In this document: in pieces, positions 5,783 to 7,340 of the stretch
Position numbering within the stretch: the first letter of the stretch is position 1
How the letters are laid out: the number at the start of each line of letters is the position of its first letter
Assembly (NCBI GenBank): GCA_023429545.1
Contig: JAEYUU010000464.1
Location: 1 to 7,340 of the forward strand
Length of the DNA: 7,340 nt
From: Verrucomicrobiota bacterium
Lineage (GTDB): Bacteria; Verrucomicrobiota; Verrucomicrobiia; Verrucomicrobiales; Verrucomicrobiaceae
Direction: 5' to 3'
Program-made: the position numbers and the translations under genes
Notes under the pieces: model-generated
Seen by the model: the letters and a program-made list of their open reading frames with translations, nothing else
Database searches by the model: none
Told to the model about the DNA's origin: nothing

Positions 5783-7340
5783 TGTCCGGAATTCCACAGC
5801 ATTGCAAGCGTCCCCGGCAGGCAGCCGCCCTGTTGCTTCACGCAGCGGCATGGCAGCTCGGTGCCACGCTTCATGCCGCCGCACCTGACTTCTACCAGGA
5901 TGTGTTTCCCTTCCTGAAGGCGAACTGCATTTCCTGCCACAACAAGACGACTACAAAGGCCGGATTGAACATGGAGACACCCGAGCTCATGAAGCAGGGT
6001 GGCGATTCCGGACCCAGCATCATTCCGGGGAAAAGTGGCGAAAGCCTCGTTGTCCTGGCATCCCAGCACAAGGGTGACATGGAGATGCCTCCCAAGAACA
6101 ACAAGTCTGGCGCGGTGGACCTCACACCGGCGGAGCTTGGGATCCTCAAGGCGTGGATCGATCAGGGCGCCAAGGACTCAGTGCAGCAGGAGCGGCAGGT
6201 GGTGCTCACCTCACCCTCTGCCAGCGTGGACCCCATCTATACGGTGGCGATGACGCGGGATGGTCGTTACGCTGCATGCGGCAGGTCCAACCAAATCTTC
6301 CTCTATGACTTGGCGCAGAGAAAATTCGTCGGAAAGTTGAGTGATGGGAAGTCCGGCGACACCTCTGCGCACCGCGCGCTGGTGCAGACCCTTGACTTCA
6401 GCCCGGATGGCACACGCCTGGCTTCTGGCAGCTTCCGCGAAGTGAAGATCTGGCGGCGTGAGGACGCGAGCGCGGCCATCAGCAACATTGACCCCTCACT
6501 TCATGTGGTGCTCTGTGAACTCAAGCGGGATGGCACCCAGCTCGTGGCTGTGGATAAGGCTGGAGCGATCCTGCTTTTGAATGCGAAAAATGGATCGCTC
6601 GTGAAGAAGTTCGCCGGGGTTGGCGCGGCAGCGATCAAGCAGATGAAGGTTTCGGGAGATGGCCTCATGCTTGCCATGCTCACCGCGAATGACGCCCTTC
6701 AAGTATGGAGTCTGCTGGATGGCAAGGCGATCTCCCAGCCAATGAACATTCCAAACCTCCGGACGCTCGTGTGGAGCGCGGATGGAAAGTCCATCGTGAC
6801 CGCAAGTGAGGCGGGAGTGATTCACGCATGGTCGCTGCCTGCAGCTGCTAATGCCCCGCTCAACTCCAGCAAGGAGCTGAAGGGCCCGGCGGGCGCCATC
6901 GTGGCACTGGTCGCTGGGATGGCGCCGGATCGGATCCTTGCCGCTAGCGATGACGGCAAAGTGCGCGAGTGGAGCATTGTCGAAGGGAAAATGCTTCGTG
7001 AACTGGCCAGCCCTGGTGTGCAGAGCCTTGATCTCTCGCCCGATGGCAAGCTGCTTGCGTGCGGGAGCAAGGACGGTGCTGTTCGCATCCTGGACCTTCA
7101 AACTGGCAAGCAGACGAGCGAGTTGCGCGGCAGCGCCACCACGGCTCGGCGCATCGCCGAGCTCGATCTGGTTGTCGCCAGGCAAACGTTGGAGCAGGAG
7201 TACCAGCGTGCGCAGGTCACCCGCATCGAGGCTCAGAACAAGGCGCTTGATGAACTGCTCAAGAAGGCGAACGAAACCATCGCCTCCGTGAAAAAGTCAT
7301 TGCCGGACAAACAGAAGGCCCTGAAGCCCGCCCAGGAGGC
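5779..7340 (+). CDS. PSCyt1 cytochrome-WD40-coiled-coil protein, 3' end beyond window
   Basis: The reading frame is open from ATG 5779 to the window end (520 codons), so the protein is incomplete. It has two adjacent in-frame start codons: ATG 5779, which overlaps the previous stop as ATGA, and ATG 5782. Residues 1-35 look like a signal peptide (Lys10-Arg11, Ala/Leu-rich core, 'LHAAAP' cleavage region). Residues 37-131 are a PSCyt1-type cytochrome domain: CISCH at 50-54 is a canonical CxxCH haem motif, Met101 or Met103 in 'GDMEMPPK' is the likely axial ligand, and 'ELGILKAWIDQGA' is the closing helix. Residues 150-451 contain about seven WD40-like repeats (starting near 150, 197, 240, 284, 326, 371 and 413), with patterns such as 'FSPDGTRLASGS' and 'LSPDGKLLACGS'. 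From 455 the sequence turns into a charged heptad-like helix, a probable coiled coil, running to the window edge. The role is inferred as an exported haem protein with a protein-binding propeller; partner and substrate are unknown. Confidence 0.92.
   Translation, partial: MMSGIPQHCKRPRQAAALLLHAAAWQLGATLHAAAPDFYQDVFPFLKANCISCHNKTTTKAGLNMETPELMKQGGDSGPSIIPGKSGESLVVLASQHKGDMEMPPKNNKSGAVDLTPAELGILKAWIDQGAKDSVQQERQVVLTSPSASVDPIYTVAMTRDGRYAACGRSNQIFLYDLAQRKFVGKLSDGKSGDTSAHRALVQTLDFSPDGTRLASGSFREVKIWRREDASAAISNIDPSLHVVLCELKRDGTQLVAVDKAGAILLLNAKNGSLVKKFAGVGAAAIKQMKVSGDGLMLAMLTANDALQVWSLLDGKAISQPMNIPNLRTLVWSADGKSIVTASEAGVIHAWSLPAAANAPLNSSKELKGPAGAIVALVAGMAPDRILAASDDGKVREWSIVEGKMLRELASPGVQSLDLSPDGKLLACGSKDGAVRILDLQTGKQTSELRGSATTARRIAELDLVVARQTLEQEYQRAQVTRIEAQNKALDELLKKANETIASVKKSLPDKQKALKPAQE

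Noticed and set aside
4754..5884. 376-codon open frame on the - strand
   Set aside because: It is an antisense shadow of the PPC gene and the start of the cytochrome-WD40 gene; the composition is Arg/Gly/His-rich and no motif is visible.

Overview
The window reads as chromosomal DNA of a PVC-superphylum bacterium. Verrucomicrobiota is most likely, with Planctomycetota as the alternative. The reasons are the family content: PSCyt1, PSCyt2 (DUF1549) and PSD1 (DUF1553) domains, peptidase-free PPC-domain exported proteins, cytochrome-WD40 fusions and a sulfatase. Coding DNA is about 60% G+C by hand counts of sample lines. The phylum call is inference from families, not from a marker gene.

Layout: (1) 1-329 is the C-terminal end of an exported sulfatase of the arylsulfatase/sulfamidase class on the + strand, with a weak terminator-like hairpin just after its stop. 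(2) 330-819 is a non-coding, AT-richer stretch (about 45-47% G+C in sampled lines). (3) 820-895 is a complete tRNA-Thr(UGU) on the - strand with CCA encoded. (4) 896-1261 is a non-coding leader carrying direct repeats of TTGTCAC. (5) 1262-7340 is a tight + strand operon of three exported proteins: a PSCyt2/PSD1 protein with two haem-type Cys/His motifs (1262-3487), a peptidase-less protein with two PPC-like domains and a C-terminal coiled coil (3497-5782), and a PSCyt1 cytochrome fused to a seven-repeat WD40 region and another coiled coil (5779 to beyond the window end).

How the genes may work together: the three operon genes are separated by 9 nt and then by a 4-nt ATGA overlap, so they should be co-transcribed and partly translationally coupled. 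All three begin with signal peptides, and together they carry at least three Cys/His haem-type motifs, many beta-sandwich or propeller binding domains and two coiled coils. The simplest reading is a periplasmic or cell-envelope redox/binding complex of unknown substrate. These domain families are widespread in the PVC group and have no established biochemical role that I can name. The sulfatase upstream fits a lifestyle of degrading sulfated polysaccharides, but a tRNA on the opposite strand and 930 bases separate it from the operon, so a functional link is only suggestive. I saw no CRISPR array, insertion sequence or intact mobile-element gene.
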